From NCBI GenBank assembly GCA_949128115.1, contig OX421964.1:44556601-44620600 (forward strand): a stretch of DNA of 64,000 bases, read 5' to 3'. This DNA comes from Anaspis maculata. Its lineage: Eukaryota > Arthropoda > Insecta > Coleoptera > Scraptiidae. This document shows positions 36,051 through 47,988 of this stretch, piece after piece; the first letter of the stretch is position 1; the number at the start of each line of letters is the position of its first letter. The notes under the pieces are model-generated. The model saw only the letters and a program-made list of their open reading frames with translations, had not been told where the DNA came from and searched no databases. A program made the translations under genes and the position numbers.

Positions 36051-37310
36051 TTTGTTATCACCTTCCCGACCCCCCATCAACATCGAAGGGGAAGTATTGT
36101 AATAGTGCAGAAAAAAAGTTTCGAAATTTCACCGGATATATCCGTTTTGAGGTTCCCCAAGACGATTAGGACCATTTTCAGAATGATGTCCGTCTGTGTG
36201 CGTGTCTGTCTGTGATCTTCCACGATAACTGCCGAACCGTTGACTGGAACGACTTGAAATTTGGTATACCGACATGGCTTTTTTTCTGGAAAAAGCCCAT
36301 TAGTTTTTGGCTGTCATCTGTCAACCAGAAGTGCCACTGTCAACAAATGTCAGAGGCTATATCTCACGAAACTTGACTTGCAATATGTCATTTGAAAGCC
36401 CCTGAAAAATTGTGTTCAGAACAGTTAAAAGTATCGCCCTATCTGTCATCTGTCAAATAATAAAAAATGTCAAAGTTTAAAACTTCACCATTTGAATATT
36501 CAAAATCTACCTGTCCGACGGATTGAAACCTAAATTGGCAGGAAGCAACACAACAAAAGAGTCAAATTGAGCCTGCAGGTGCAGTTCTCCACCATTCTCC
36601 GGTCTGGCGTTATGAATTTTTAAAATTTCTCCTGGTTGTTGCCACCCGAGACGGCCTCTCGCCCTGGTTTTGACCAGAACGACTTGCTTTTGTAATAGGA
36701 CGCCACTCAAAAATTCATTCCTGCTGGAGGATTGATTTTTTTAGAAAATTCCGGCTGATTTTCAAAAGTATTGGATTGGGCGTCGTGTAGGCCTATTTTC
36801 AAAATCGACACGGTTCCGGTTTTCTGGCGGTTAATTTTTCTAAACAAAAAACTTGCACATTTTGTGAATTTGAAAAAATGCACTGCAAACTTCGATATGC
36901 AGATTGCAGTAAGCCCCACGAAATTTTCGAGTTTTCGTGTCTAGAAAAACTTCAAATTTTTCAACTTTTTATCCCGTGAACAGATTTCCACGATTTTTTT
37001 TTAACAAGAGATAACTGGCTCTTGATCATTTTCCAACCTTCTTTTTCTAATTTCTTGGGAATTTTCCGGTTGAAGCCTTATTTGATGATTTTTACAATAA
37101 GATGATTCGGAATAATATTTGAGGTTTTCCCGGAAAATTCAACTTTCCCTGACAAAATTTTCAACTTTCTGGAGATTATTTTCGATCTTTTTCTCTTATT
37201 CCAACTTCCCACCCAAAGGGACGTTTCGAACAAAAATTTACATAGGTTCCTGTCCTGGATACTACTCAAGAAAGTTTTGAGGTGACACAACCGATTTTTC
37301 CACTGTATTC
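36051..37310 (-). repeat. Interspersed repeat family C, near-full copy 2
   Basis: The minus-strand counterpart of copy 1, keeping the same block order (GTGACACAA start, AGAGCCAGTTATCT, CACGACGCCCAAT, AACGCCAGACCGGAG, CTGCAGGCTCAATTTGAC, TTTGACAGATGACAG, CGGTTCGGCAGTTATCGTG). It extends past copy 1 into CAGACAGACACGCACACAGA, CGGACATCATTCTGAAAATG and a CCTCAAAACGGATAT tail. No conserved frame. Confidence 0.7.
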
Positions 37311-38795
37311 TCCTTTGCGGTTTGATGGATCTATCGCTTTTTGCTCTTAAACAATTCATAATATCATTGTATCAATCTGAACTCACTAAGAACAACCAGA
37401 AGTTGTACATCAAGAAAAACAGCTCATTTACAACGTCTGCATCCCTTACCTGGAAGAAAAATCAGGCCTGAAAAACATCAAGCGCTTTGGTCTGCAGATT
37501 GGTGCCCATTGAAGATTTCAATTTTTTATTAATCATTTTTGTAAACAGTAAATTGTTGAAAACCCCTCGCTTGACAGCAATAGTATATTACCGCCGAGAG
37601 TATGTTGTATACTATTTTATTCACAACCATTTAGAATAGTTAGAATGGAGATTCGGAATTAAAATAGTGGATTTAGGCTATTAGAATCATCAATTTTTAT
37701 ATCATAAACACCATACCATAATAATAACAGGCACCCTTAACCTCACAAAACTGCGTTTGACGCTTCAATTCGAGCCTCTCCACGCCTGTTATTCCGTCGC
37801 CCATCTGTCAGTTGTCAATAAATCAAGGAGGCCATGCACTTTCCGCTCTCTAACCGGGGCGGAAAGTGATTTCGGAGGCGGAAAAAAAATCATCAACAAA
37901 GCGTCCCTTTCCAACTTTTTAAAAGTCAGTAATGAGTCTATTACTATGGTGGTTGTGAATAAAACAATTTACCTTTATCCATCAATAGCGATTCAGTCAA
38001 AATTCTGAAACATTCTTCATCATAATTCATTGCCACATGCCACATTTTTCATTTGGACAGGTCAAAACTGTTTGGTGGGGTAAATGTATACAGCTTGACA
38101 AAAATCTCTCTTATATCGCCCCATACTTAGGGCGCAGGGCACCTATTTACTTTTTTTCTTGAAACACCTGTTGACGACTCATTTTTTTCACCAGTTACAT
38201 AAACACTTTGAATGTGTGAGAAAAACACACCGAGTTTGACGTAAACATAAATTGTCGGTACTTACATGACACCTGATTTCAAGTCTTGTTGGGAGTCGAC
38301 TTCTGGTGACGGGTTCTTGCCGCATACGCCATGCACTACACAAGGGGGCAAGGGCAAACTCGGAGTGACACAGATAAACCGAAGAGATGGGTCAATTATA
38401 GGTACAGTGCATCACCTATAAAATACCCAAGTGAAAATGCGACGTTTTTTGAGCCCGTGTTTTTTCGAACTCTTTTTGTTTACTAGACAACAGAACTGAA
38501 ACAAAACATCGATCCGTTGCCAACTCGGAAAACCCCACAATAAGTGAAACATGTGAATTTGAACCAAACAATGTGTTTGGAGGATTGAGTAATGCGTAAG
38601 TCGTCTCAACCATCTCCCTATTATGTCTCACGTATTTGCCTAATTTAAAAACAAAACGTCTTAATCAGTGTAAGACAGTTTGCGACTCTCACGTACCTAT
38701 GTACCTGAGACGTAGCGCTAAGTACCACGTGGGATCTAGTTTTTAACCAGAGTAAAACTCTTAGTTACAGAGGGATGAACTAAGTGAGCGGAAAT
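37311..38795. other. Unassigned AT-rich DNA
   Basis: No feature supported. A GTTGTGAATAAAACAAT near 37955 is the reverse complement of a block near 37605-37628 and may mark an old inverted repeat. Confidence 0.35.
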
Positions 38796-38801
38796 ACTTA
38801 A

Positions 38802-39304
38802 AGTAGACCACAACACAAAAATCAAGCCTATATTTTATTTGACTATTTCATGGAGAAGGTAGTTCAAGAGTATACGGAACAAATCTGAGTTTTCTAGACG
38901 AGTCCGATCAGCCGCAATAAAACATTTTGAAAATATTATCGTGACGTTACTTGGGAAGATGTTTTCACCTAGATGTTCACCTCCGATCTTCACCTATCAC
39001 GTTCCCATGGTCTTGATATTGCTATTGTCGTTTTGATAGACGTCATTGTCTTCAAACAATCAGTAATAATTATGGCAGGCTTGAAACCGTCGTCGTCTCA
39101 TCGGTAACGGAATCAGGTACAGGTATGCCCGTGCGTAGCTATAGGTAGCCCGTGAAAATTTGCCATTCTGACGTCATTGTCGTTCTTAATTATAACCGCA
39201 GCGCCCGCCACGAGCTAAGTAATATTACAAGACCCTATGCAATCGTTCTAGTTTTTTCAACTCTTTCATCTGAGACCAACTTGTATTTTGTGTTGTGGTC
39301 TCCT
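38802..39304. mobile_element. TTAA-flanked MITE, copy 1 (503 bp)
   Basis: Terminal inverted repeats AGTAGACCACAACACAAA (left) and AGGAGACCACAACACAAA (inverted, right). TTAA lies directly outside both ends (38798-38801, 39305-39308). A second copy in inverse orientation is at 60579-61079. A TTAA duplication with ends beginning in purines fits the Kolobok superfamily better than piggyBac, whose ends usually start CCY; that assignment is from general knowledge. Non-coding. Confidence 0.82.
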
Positions 39305-39309
39305 TTAAA

Positions 39310-40283
39310 GACCTCAGACTCCGAACGTTTTATTGTTTCATTATTGACGTTTTATTGACGACATCTAGGTATATGTTGATTGGTTGAACTCGTAAGTGTC
39401 ATGCATAAACATTGAATAACTTTAAGTTCAAAAACAAAAATCTCGAGGTGTTTTTGGTGTCTCAGTTTATTTTGCGCGTTACATACGTAGAGATCACAGA
39501 CTCTCTACTACTTTTGAGTATCGCCAAAAATAGATATTCACAAAATAAACATACGCCATTCGGATACGTATCCGCTTCTCCACTCAACCAACAAGAATTT
39601 TTATTCCATAATCTTCTGAACGGTTCAACATATCGGTGTTTAATTTTCCGTCATTCAAATCTTATACCTATTCCGGGCTCGACCCCTGTTGCATTTGAGC
39701 ATGACTGATTAACCATAAACAAATTTCAACAACAATCAACAAATATGTACATCTCGAATTTTCTTCTAATTGAGGAAGCTGTAATGAAGTCCAGAAGTTT
39801 CACTAACTCACTACGAATTCCGTAAGCTCTCGAACGGCTCCCACGCGAGTTGTTGGGTTTGTGGTTTATTCCCGAGTCAAAGTCTCCGGGCTCATGGCTT
39901 AACCAAGTCGGAGTCTCCAGCCAATGTCTGAACAAGAAAAACTTTGGAAACAGGAGGTCTAGAACAAAAAACCAATGCTTGAAGGGCCATTGCCGATCTT
40001 TCAAATCCACCCCTCCGTCATCTTGGCCACCATAAGCTTTTTTTTTTGTTTTTTTTTTGTTTGATTTTGTTAGGGTGCATCAACTGCATGGTTATCAACA
40101 CACACAGTTGGATTTGAGTTTCAGTATCTTTACTTGACTTTCTGGTTTTCAGGTTTGGAGATTTTGGAGAATTTGGAGTGTTGTTGGACAACACGGCATA
40201 AAACTGGTTTGAGCGCTAGCTGTTTGCGCTTTTTCCCTGAATCAGGGTTCTACCAGTCCATTAGCCAAAGTCGTCCAACAACA
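39310..40283. other. Unassigned DNA before the LTR element
   Basis: A poly-T run lies at about 40036-40060. A short inverted repeat, GTGTTGTTGGAC (about 40178) against GTCCAACAACAC (40272-40284), brackets about 110 bp just outside the LTR. No gene supported. Confidence 0.4.
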
Positions 40284-40288
40284 CTGGG

Positions 40289-41257
40289 TGTTAGCGCGGT
40301 ACACATAAAGACGGCAGCCTTCCGATGAAGGCTGCATTAAAACAATAACTCTTGGATTAGGAAAGCAGCAAGCGACAGTCAGAAATAAAATTCACAACAA
40401 CAATCAAAAACTTTAATGCAAAACAAAAGAAAAAAAAACACAAACAGACAGAATTACAAAACAATAAAAAAAAAAACAATGTGAATTAAATGAAATGAAA
40501 AATCCGAGTGGTTCTGATCGGGGGCAGATTCGCTGGCGCCGAGTGGCGTCCTGAAAACGAGACGAACTGCACTGAAGGTATACACCCCGGCAAACGGGAA
40601 TAAACGGTGAATGGTAAAAACAATGGAAAATATGGAACTTACGGGATCTTATTCGGTGGCGGCGTCGTCCTGGCGGAGTCCGAAGGCGGCGTCGTGGTGG
40701 ATGGCCGTTCTGGTGGTGGATTTCCTTTTGAAATGCACGAGTGCCCGTGTTCGTCACCAAAATGGCGGACGAACGACTCGATCCCGTCCGAAACTGGAGC
40801 TTTGTGTGCGGCTGGCTGGTCCAAGCCGCTCCCCGGTGAAAGCGGTGAAAACTGCCGCTTTCTGGACTTGGAGATGCTGCAGAGATCCTCCAGGAGTCAC
40901 TATCGGACGCGATGGGCCTTGGATGGGCTTCGGGTCGAGTACGAATGTACGCCGATGGCACGACAAGATGGCCGCGAGAACGATGACCAAAAAAAAGACG
41001 GCGTGGCTTCCCGCTCGACGTACGGAGATCGACACCGCTTCGAACGAAGCGGCAAAGGCACGAGCGGAAAGAAAGCCGAAGAATGCCGAAGACGGCCGAA
41101 GAAAGTGCTGGAGCTCGTTTACGCTTGCGCCTGACAGCCAAGTGCCAGGCACACCGAACAGGGGGTGAGGGGTGAGGACTTGGACAACACAGGGATATTT
41201 TGGGTTGCATACCCTCAGTGCACACGAATGCAGTTTTCAATGAACGGGGCCGAGACA
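40289..41257 (-). repeat. 3' LTR of the BEL/Pao element
   Basis: 969 bp, read on the minus strand from TGTCTCGGCCCC to CGCGCTAACA. It contains several long open frames on both strands that are identical in the other LTR. They follow from its GC-rich first two-thirds and near-zero divergence and are not taken as genes. A T-rich stretch precedes the 3' end and contains an ATTAAA (minus strand) that might serve in polyadenylation. Confidence 0.95.
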
Positions 41258-41271
41258 TACTCCCCACCAAA
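41258..41271 (-). other. Polypurine tract (plus-strand primer site)
   Basis: On the minus strand, GGTGGGGAGTA directly abuts the 3' LTR. Its position and purine richness fit the RNase H-resistant primer for plus-strand DNA synthesis. Confidence 0.7.
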
Positions 41272-41376
41272 ATACCACTCGGGGTATTTTCAAAGTTCAA
41301 AAATTAATGAAATCAAACATGATACAAAAAGAAAGAGCATAGTGAGAACAATGACGGAAGTGAAAACACAGAATGC

Positions 41377-44300
41377 TCACTGTCCTGAAGGGAGGGGACA
41401 AAGTTTGACCATTGGGCGTCGCAGAACGTCGCGTTGAGTACGGACATCTGCGACACGACAAATGCCATCTTTGCCGGGGAAGAGTTTTGAAATTCTGCCT
41501 AACCTCCACTTCAGAGGGGGAGCGTTTTCGTCCTTGATGAGGACTAGAGACCCCACATCTGCGGATTCAAGGTGACGTGACTTGTGCCACTTGCCGCGTT
41601 GGTACAGCGTGTGTAGATATTCGTCGCGCCAACGCGCCCAGAAACGCTGTTGCATGGATTGGACCAACTGCCATCGCGACAACCTGCTGATCTTGAGGTG
41701 GGACAAATCTGGGTCAGGTGGGGCCGTTAACGGCTCGAGCGTCAAAAAATGACCAGGCGTCAATGGGCACAGATCATTTGGATCCGAGCTCAGCTCCGAA
41801 AGTGGCCGTGAGTTGAGCAACGCTTCAACTTGGGTGACCAACGTGGTCAGCTCTTCAAAGGTGAGTATTTGATCACCTATCACGCGAGATAGATGAGTTT
41901 TGACAGCTTTTATGCCGCTTTCCCACAGCCCGCCAAAGTGGGGACTGGAGGGAGGAATGAAGCGCCAAGTGATGGCTTCGGATTCCGCGGCGAGTTGCAT
42001 TGACGTCGTCAATTGCCTATGAGCTCCGACAAAGTTTGTGCCATTGTCGCTATAGATGGTAGAGCAACAACCGCGCCGGGCAATGAATCTGCGCAAGGCG
42101 GCGAGGAAAGCATCTGTTGAGAGATCGGAGGCAACCTCGACGTGCAATGCCTTGGTGGCGAAGCACACGAAAAGACAGATGTACGCCTTCGTAGTTCTGA
42201 CACCGCGAGCGCGTGACATGAGGATTGGAAAAGGGCCACCATAGTCGAGCCCGGCGCAGCTAAAAGGTTTTAGCTGAGAAATTCGCGCCGAGGGGAGGTC
42301 GCCCATGGTGGGAGAAAAGGTTTGCGGCTTAGTCCGGAAGCACCGGTAACACGATGCAAGATAGTGCCGTACCGCGCGTCGCGTGGACAATATCCAAAAA
42401 TTTTGCTGCAGGAGATAGCAGGTATTGTTGAGTCCCGGGTGGCAATGTCGGGAATGAACTTGTCGAATGACGAGTCCTGTCAAGACGTGACGAGATGGAA
42501 GAAGAGCAGGGTGTCTGGTTGCAAATGGCAACTCATGACAATGCTTCAAACGTCCGCCGACGCGGAGAACATCGTCACGATCGAGAAAGGGTGAAAGTTT
42601 CCGAAAGGGTCTTGAACAGGGTTTGCCGTTGCGTAACGACGCGATTTCGACGGCAAATACCTTCTGCTGTACATGTTTGACAATGTACAACAAGGCAAAA
42701 TGGAGCTCTGTATCCGAGAGAGGTCCTGTGAACTTCTCATCGGACTTGCATTTGCAGAACCGATAGAAATAGGCGACAGCGCCCTGAATCTTCCGTAAGG
42801 AGGATATGCGCAAAAAGAGGTCGTCGATGTCAATCGGCGGCGGCTGCGGCACACGCACGACCAAAGCGAGCTTTCACTCTTCAGACGCAATGTCTGGGGA
42901 GGACACGGAGAATTTGTCATCCGGCCATGTGTCATCCGCTGATGACAGAAAAGGTGGGCCAGACCACCAGAGGGAGCACGACAGCATGTCTTCGGGAAAC
43001 AATCCGCGCGAAGCTGGGTCGGCGGGATTGTCCGATGTTGAGACATGTCTCCAACACTGAGGCGGGACACGCTGTTGAATATGCTCAACACGGTGAGCAA
43101 CAAATGTTTTCCAGCGGTGCGAAGAGGAACGCAGCCAGCTGAGAACAACCGTAGAATCGGTCCACGCAAATATGGCATCGAACTGTACGGTTCCTGCGAG
43201 CGCTGCAACGGTGAAGGCAACGAGATTGGAAAGTAGGACCGCTGCACACAATTCGAGACGGGGTACGGTCAGCAATTTGACTGGAGCCACCTTTGATTTG
43301 GCGGTTAGGAGACGAATGGTGGGAACACCATTTCGAAGGTAACGAACGTACAACACGCTCGCGTACCCAGATTCAGATGCGTCGCAAAAGGCGTGCAACT
43401 GGCACCTGTCTGCAGGCGACGGAAAAGTATGCCGTGGAATTTGCAACCGCGAAAGTTGCGATAGCTCGGATTGAAAACGCAACCACTGCTGACATACGAT
43501 GTCTGGAGGGGTGTCGTCCCAATCAAGGCCAAGTTTCCATAACCGTTGGATTAAATGTTTGGCGAAAAATGCAACAGGGCACAGAAAGCCGAGCGGATCG
43601 TAAATCCGAGCCACCTCCGACAAGATGGACCGTTTTGTGCACGGTAGTTCATTTGGATGAACCGTGAATGAAAAGGTGTCTGTTGCCGCTTGCCACTGGA
43701 GGCCAAGAATTTTTACAGTATTGTCAGCAACGTCACTGAAAGTGGACGGCTGAGTTCGAACGTGATCAAGTGGTATGTCTTGCAGCACATCAGGGTGATT
43801 GCTTGCCCACTTGCGCAATTCAAAGCAACCCGATTGGAGCAGGTTGATTAGCTGCGTTTGTAATTCCCGTGCTGATTCCACGGAGTTCGCACCGCAAAGT
43901 AGATCGTCTACATACAAATTACGGCGAATTGCCTGCGAAGCCAATGGAAACTTCGAGGCGCTTTGTTCTGCCAAGTGAAGCAACGTGCGAACCGCTAGAA
44001 ACGGTGCCGAAGAAACACCATATGTAATGGTGTTCAATTGGTACGTTTCAATGGGTCGATCAGGGGAGAAACGAAAGCGAATGAGTTGATACTTGCGATG
44101 TTCGGGCGAGATAAGTATCTGCCGATACATCTGACGGATGTCACAAGTAAAAACGATCGGCTCACACCGAAACTGCAGTAGCAAAGCTGCTATGTCCTGT
44201 TGTAACTTAGGACCGACGAGAAGCGTCTCGTTGAGAGATAAATGATTCGGCGCTTGCGCCGAAGCATCAAAAACGACGCGAATTTTCGGCTTGTCGTCTT

Positions 44301-46575
44301 CGATCTTGACGATCGGATGATGAGGGATGTAATACGCCTCAGAATCTGGAGGTTCTGCGTCCAGCAAGGTCATGTGACCTAGGTCGAGGTAGTCGCGCAT
44401 GAATGCTATGTACAGATCACGGAGTGTGTCCTGACGGACCAGGCGACGTTCGATAGCTAACCAACGGCGGTCAGCCATAGACCTGCAATGTTCAAAGGTG
44501 GGGGACTCCCTTTTGAAGGGAAGCGAAACCCCAAAACGACCTGACGGACAACGGTAGACAGAGTCCCGGAAACAAATTTCTGCACGTTCATCATCTGGGG
44601 ACAAACGTGTTTTGGACGATGGTGACGAGATTTCCTCTACTTCCCAAAATTTGTGCAGAGACTCGTCGATTCCAGTTGGAGTGCAAACCAAAAAGGAATG
44701 CAGAGGTTTTGACGGGGTTTGAAAGGGACCGAGAAGAGCCCAGCCAAAAATGGTGTTTATGGCAACAGGCTGTGACGGACCTGACGAGACGATTCCCTCT
44801 TTCACGACTGACGGATAAACGTCGGCGCCCAACAACACTTGAATGGGGCCTGGCTTGAACCATGTGGGATCCGCCAGATTCGATAAGTTCAAGTGGAATT
44901 GATCCGGGTTCAAAGCGGTGTCTGGCAGGTTACCACAAATCCTGCGCAGGACAATTAACTCCAATTCAGGGATTGGGAGAGACTCATCATCAGCCTTGAC
45001 CTGGCAAGTGACTGTGCCACACGTCGAATTGGCGGGGGTGAGACCCAAGCCAAAAACGGGCACATTGTGATGTGATGGGGATAGACCCAATTTGCGCACG
45101 CAGGAGTCCAAAATAAACGATGCCTGACTGGCAGGGTCTATGAGCGCACGGAGGCTTTGGTAGCCTCCCCACCGGTCACGAACGTGAACGATTGCCGTGG
45201 CCAACAAAACATGAGCTGCCTTGAGGCTTGAGGCGAGATTCGTCACCGAATTCGCGACATTTTCTGGAAGACCAGGGGAAACGATTTGCGGTAATTCAAC
45301 TGGATTCGATAAAGAACTGGGTGACTCATGACCTGCAGTTCTATGTGGCTTGGGGAAGTGCAGCAAGGTGTGATGCCTTGCGTGGCACTGCCGACACGAA
45401 TACGACGATGGACATTTTGGAGCGCCGTGATTGGTGCTCAAGCAGTTGAGACAGAGCCTTTTCTGTTTGACCGCCAAATATCTGTCATTTGGGGACATTG
45501 ACAGAAAAGTCTTGCACGCGGTGACTCGATGACTTCTCGCCCCACAATGAGAACATGCTGACTCATGCGACGTCGCTGGGGCAGATGAAGTCTGAGACAC
45601 CAACGTATGTGAGGCCCACGACTTGCGGCTGACCTCGGGCTTCACGGTAACGGTGTTTGCCCGTGTGGAGCGGGAGTTCGATTGCGTTTTAGAATTTAAG
45701 GCAGTTGCCTCGAAAGCCTTGCATTGGTCGAGCACGAAAGACTTGACGTCTTCGTATTTGGGGAAGGGGGTGCCAGCTGACTGCACCTCGAAACGTTTTC
45801 GCGTCGACTCATCGAGTTTCTGGAGCAGCATGCTCGACAGGGTGAAATCCCACAGGTCGATATGCGGATACTGCTCGAGCGCCACTAAATTTTCGTTGAA
45901 CGTGTTCACAAGATGGCGAAGCGCTTGCGCGGAGTCAGATGTGACGGAGGAGGCGTTCATCATCGACTGCCAGTAAAAAGTGACTAGCACGCGGTCGTTC
46001 TGGTATCTCTCAACCAACGAGTCGAACGCAATTATGTAATTATCTCCCGTCAATGGCAGGTGTTTAACCATTGAGAGAGGTTCACCAGATAAAGACGAGA
46101 TCAGATACTGAAACCGTTCAATATCTGAGAGAGACTGGTTTCTGTGTATTAACGCCGTGAACAGATCATAGTATGGTGGCCATGATTTTAACTTTCCGTC
46201 GAACAACGGCAACGCGATTTTTGGCAATCGGACATTGCTCCGGCCTGTCTCGAACCAAGTTTGCGAGGCTTGGCGAGAGAGCGAGGAAGTCGGCTCTGGA
46301 TTCGAAAACGAGGCTTTTACCGCAGCAAGTTTGCCATACAAGCTGTCTGCCCGGAGTGTACGTTCAAGAAATGTAGCCTTCTGCTCCTCGGAGGCACTGG
46401 GGAGAGGGGCAGTGTTGACCGTGCTCTTGAAACCGTTGTAAATTTCCGCCGCAATGTCAAACGTGGCTAAAAATGCCGGTTGGAGGCTTGGCTCGGTGGT
46501 AGCTGTGACGCCTTGTTCCAGAAGGGGCTCAAGGCGCGCAATAGCTATCGCGATGGACGATAAAGTTGCGTCCAT
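41377..46575 (-). pseudogene. BEL/Pao gag-pol polyprotein, one internal TGA
   Basis: One reading frame of 1732 codons from the ATG at 46575 (MDATLSSIAIAIA) to a stop at 41377-41379, broken only by TGA at 42876-42874 (codon 1234). Domains: gag-like region (residues about 115-270, LPKIALPLFDGKLKSW); three zinc-knuckle-type motifs (about 340-405, CSHCGARSHRVTAC, CLNCLSTNHGAPKC and a CRQCHARHH variant); aspartic protease around ALIDPASQASF (about 475), where DPAS replaces the common DSG/DTG; RT with YVDD (about 888); RNase H with HAFCDASESG (about 1061). After the stop comes integrase with an HHCC zinc finger and DDE residues in LDYGGPF, YSDNGTNF and GGLWESG, then a C-terminal BEL/Pao domain. Translation may be possible from an upstream TTG, but the ATG is preferred. 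Everything else looks intact, so the TGA is either a fresh nonsense change or read through. Confidence 0.93.
42874..42876 (-). other. In-frame TGA between RNase H and integrase
   Basis: The codons around it remain in one frame on both sides (three codons separate it from the next TTG). The context is GAG TGA AAG. A single substitution from a sense codon would explain it. No hairpin was worked out downstream. Confidence 0.85.
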
Positions 46576-46799
46576 TGTGTACGACACAAAGAAAAATGAA
46601 AACAAAGCAACTGACCCTTAGGTTGGCGTACCTGAATGGCGAACCCAACCCAGGTGAAAAAGTGCGAATGAGACGGGCGAAAAACGAATTGATCAACACG
46701 CTGGACCAACGCACAAGTGTCACGTGGGTTTGACCCGTGACTTTAAAGTTTCAATAGTGAGGTGAATTAAATTCCCGACTGTACCATGCTTAGCCTGTA

Positions 46800-46817
46800 T
46801 CCGGCTACGAAGGACCA
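46800..46817 (-). other. Primer binding site resembling the tRNA-Tyr 3' end
   Basis: Minus strand TGGTCCTTCGTAGCCGGA, 7 nt inside the 5' LTR. The complement ends GAAGGACCA, which fits the 3' end of animal tRNA-Tyr (acceptor stem CCTTCG...) except for one extra base inside. TGG start and position are right for a reverse-transcription primer site. Confidence 0.75.
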
Positions 46818-46824
46818 ATTTATA

Positions 46825-47794
46825 TGTTAGCGCGGTACACATAAAGACGGCAGCCTTCCGATGAAGGCTGCATTAAAACAATAACTCTTGGATTAGGAAA
46901 GCAGCAAGCGACAGTCAGAAATAAAATTCACAACAACAATCAAAAACTTTAATGCAAAACAAAAGAAAAAAAAAACACAAACAGACAGAATTACAAAACA
47001 ATAAAAAAAAAAACAATGTGAATTAAATGAAATGAAAAATCCGAGTGGTTCTGATCGGGGGCAGATTCGCTGGCGCCGAGTGGCGTCCTGAAAACGAGAC
47101 GAACTGCACTGAAGGTATACACCCCGGCAAACGGGAATAAACGGTGAATGGTAAAAACAATGGAAAATATGGAACTTACGGGATCTTATTCGGTGGCGGC
47201 GTCGTCCTGGCGGAGTCCGAAGGCGGCGTCGTGGTGGATGGCCGTTCTGGTGGTGGATTTCCTTTTGAAATGCACGAGTGCCCGTGTTCGTCACCAAAAT
47301 GGCGGACGAACGACTCGATCCCGTCCGAAACTGGAGCTTTGTGTGCGGCTGGCTGGTCCAAGCCGCTCCCCGGTGAAAGCGGTGAAAACTGCCGCTTTCT
47401 GGACTTGGAGATGCTGCAGAGATCCTCCAGGAGTCACTATCGGACGCGATGGGCCTTGGATGGGCTTCGGGTCGAGTACGAATGTACGCCGATGGCACGA
47501 CAAGATGGCCGCGAGAACGATGACCAAAAAAAAGACGGCGTGGCTTCCCGCTCGACGTACGGAGATCGACACCGCTTCGAACGAAGCGGCAAAGGCACGA
47601 GCGGAAAGAAAGCCGAAGAATGCCGAAGACGGCCGAAGAAAGTGCTGGAGCTCGTTTACGCTTGCGCCTGACAGCCAAGTGCCAGGCACACCGAACAGGG
47701 GGTGAGGGGTGAGGACTTGGACAACACAGGGATATTTTGGGTTGCATACCCTCAGTGCACACGAATGCAGTTTTCAATGAACGGGGCCGAGACA
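46825..47794 (-). repeat. 5' LTR of the BEL/Pao element
   Basis: 970 bp, same sequence as the 3' LTR except one extra A in a poly-A run. It should carry the promoter of the element. A consensus splice donor GTAAGT (47179-47174, minus) and a TTTTCAG acceptor (ending 47088) bracket 92 nt within it. Confidence 0.95.
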
Positions 47795-47988
47795 CTGGGT
47801 GATAGATGTTTTTCGGTTGTCCTGGATTTTTGTTTCTACATATTTCCCAGAAAATGCTACGACTCAGTAGAAAAAGTATGAGTGGAAATGTTAATGTTGG
47901 GAGGTTAGAAAATGCTTGGGGAGTCCATGCACAGTATTCCTGACTGGTTTTGACATGGTATTAGGGGATGGTTTGTTTTTAGATCAGG

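Larger units (their letters stand above)
40284..47799 (-). mobile_element. BEL/Pao LTR retrotransposon, near-complete and young
   Basis: Two near-identical LTRs (40289-41257 and 46825-47794) flank one long pol frame on the minus strand. TG...CA ends and the 5-bp direct repeat CTGGG (40284-40288 and 47795-47799) define the insertion, and 5 bp is usual for this group. The order gag-like, zinc knuckles, aspartic protease, RT, RNase H, integrase, with an A17-type protease and the C-terminal domain typical of BEL/Pao integrases, gives the family. By eye the LTRs differ only by one A in a homopolymer, so the insertion is very recent. One in-frame stop interrupts the polyprotein. No env-like frame is present. 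Confidence 0.95.

Noticed and set aside
40413..41300. Open frames of 130-300 codons on both strands of the LTR
   Set aside because: They are repeated exactly in the other LTR, lie in overlapping frames on both strands and have no motif. GC-rich sequence and near-zero LTR divergence explain them.
41377..42864. Integrase frame as a separate gene starting at a TTG
   Set aside because: It is in the same frame as the upstream gag-pol with only one TGA and three codons between, so it is the continuation of one polyprotein.
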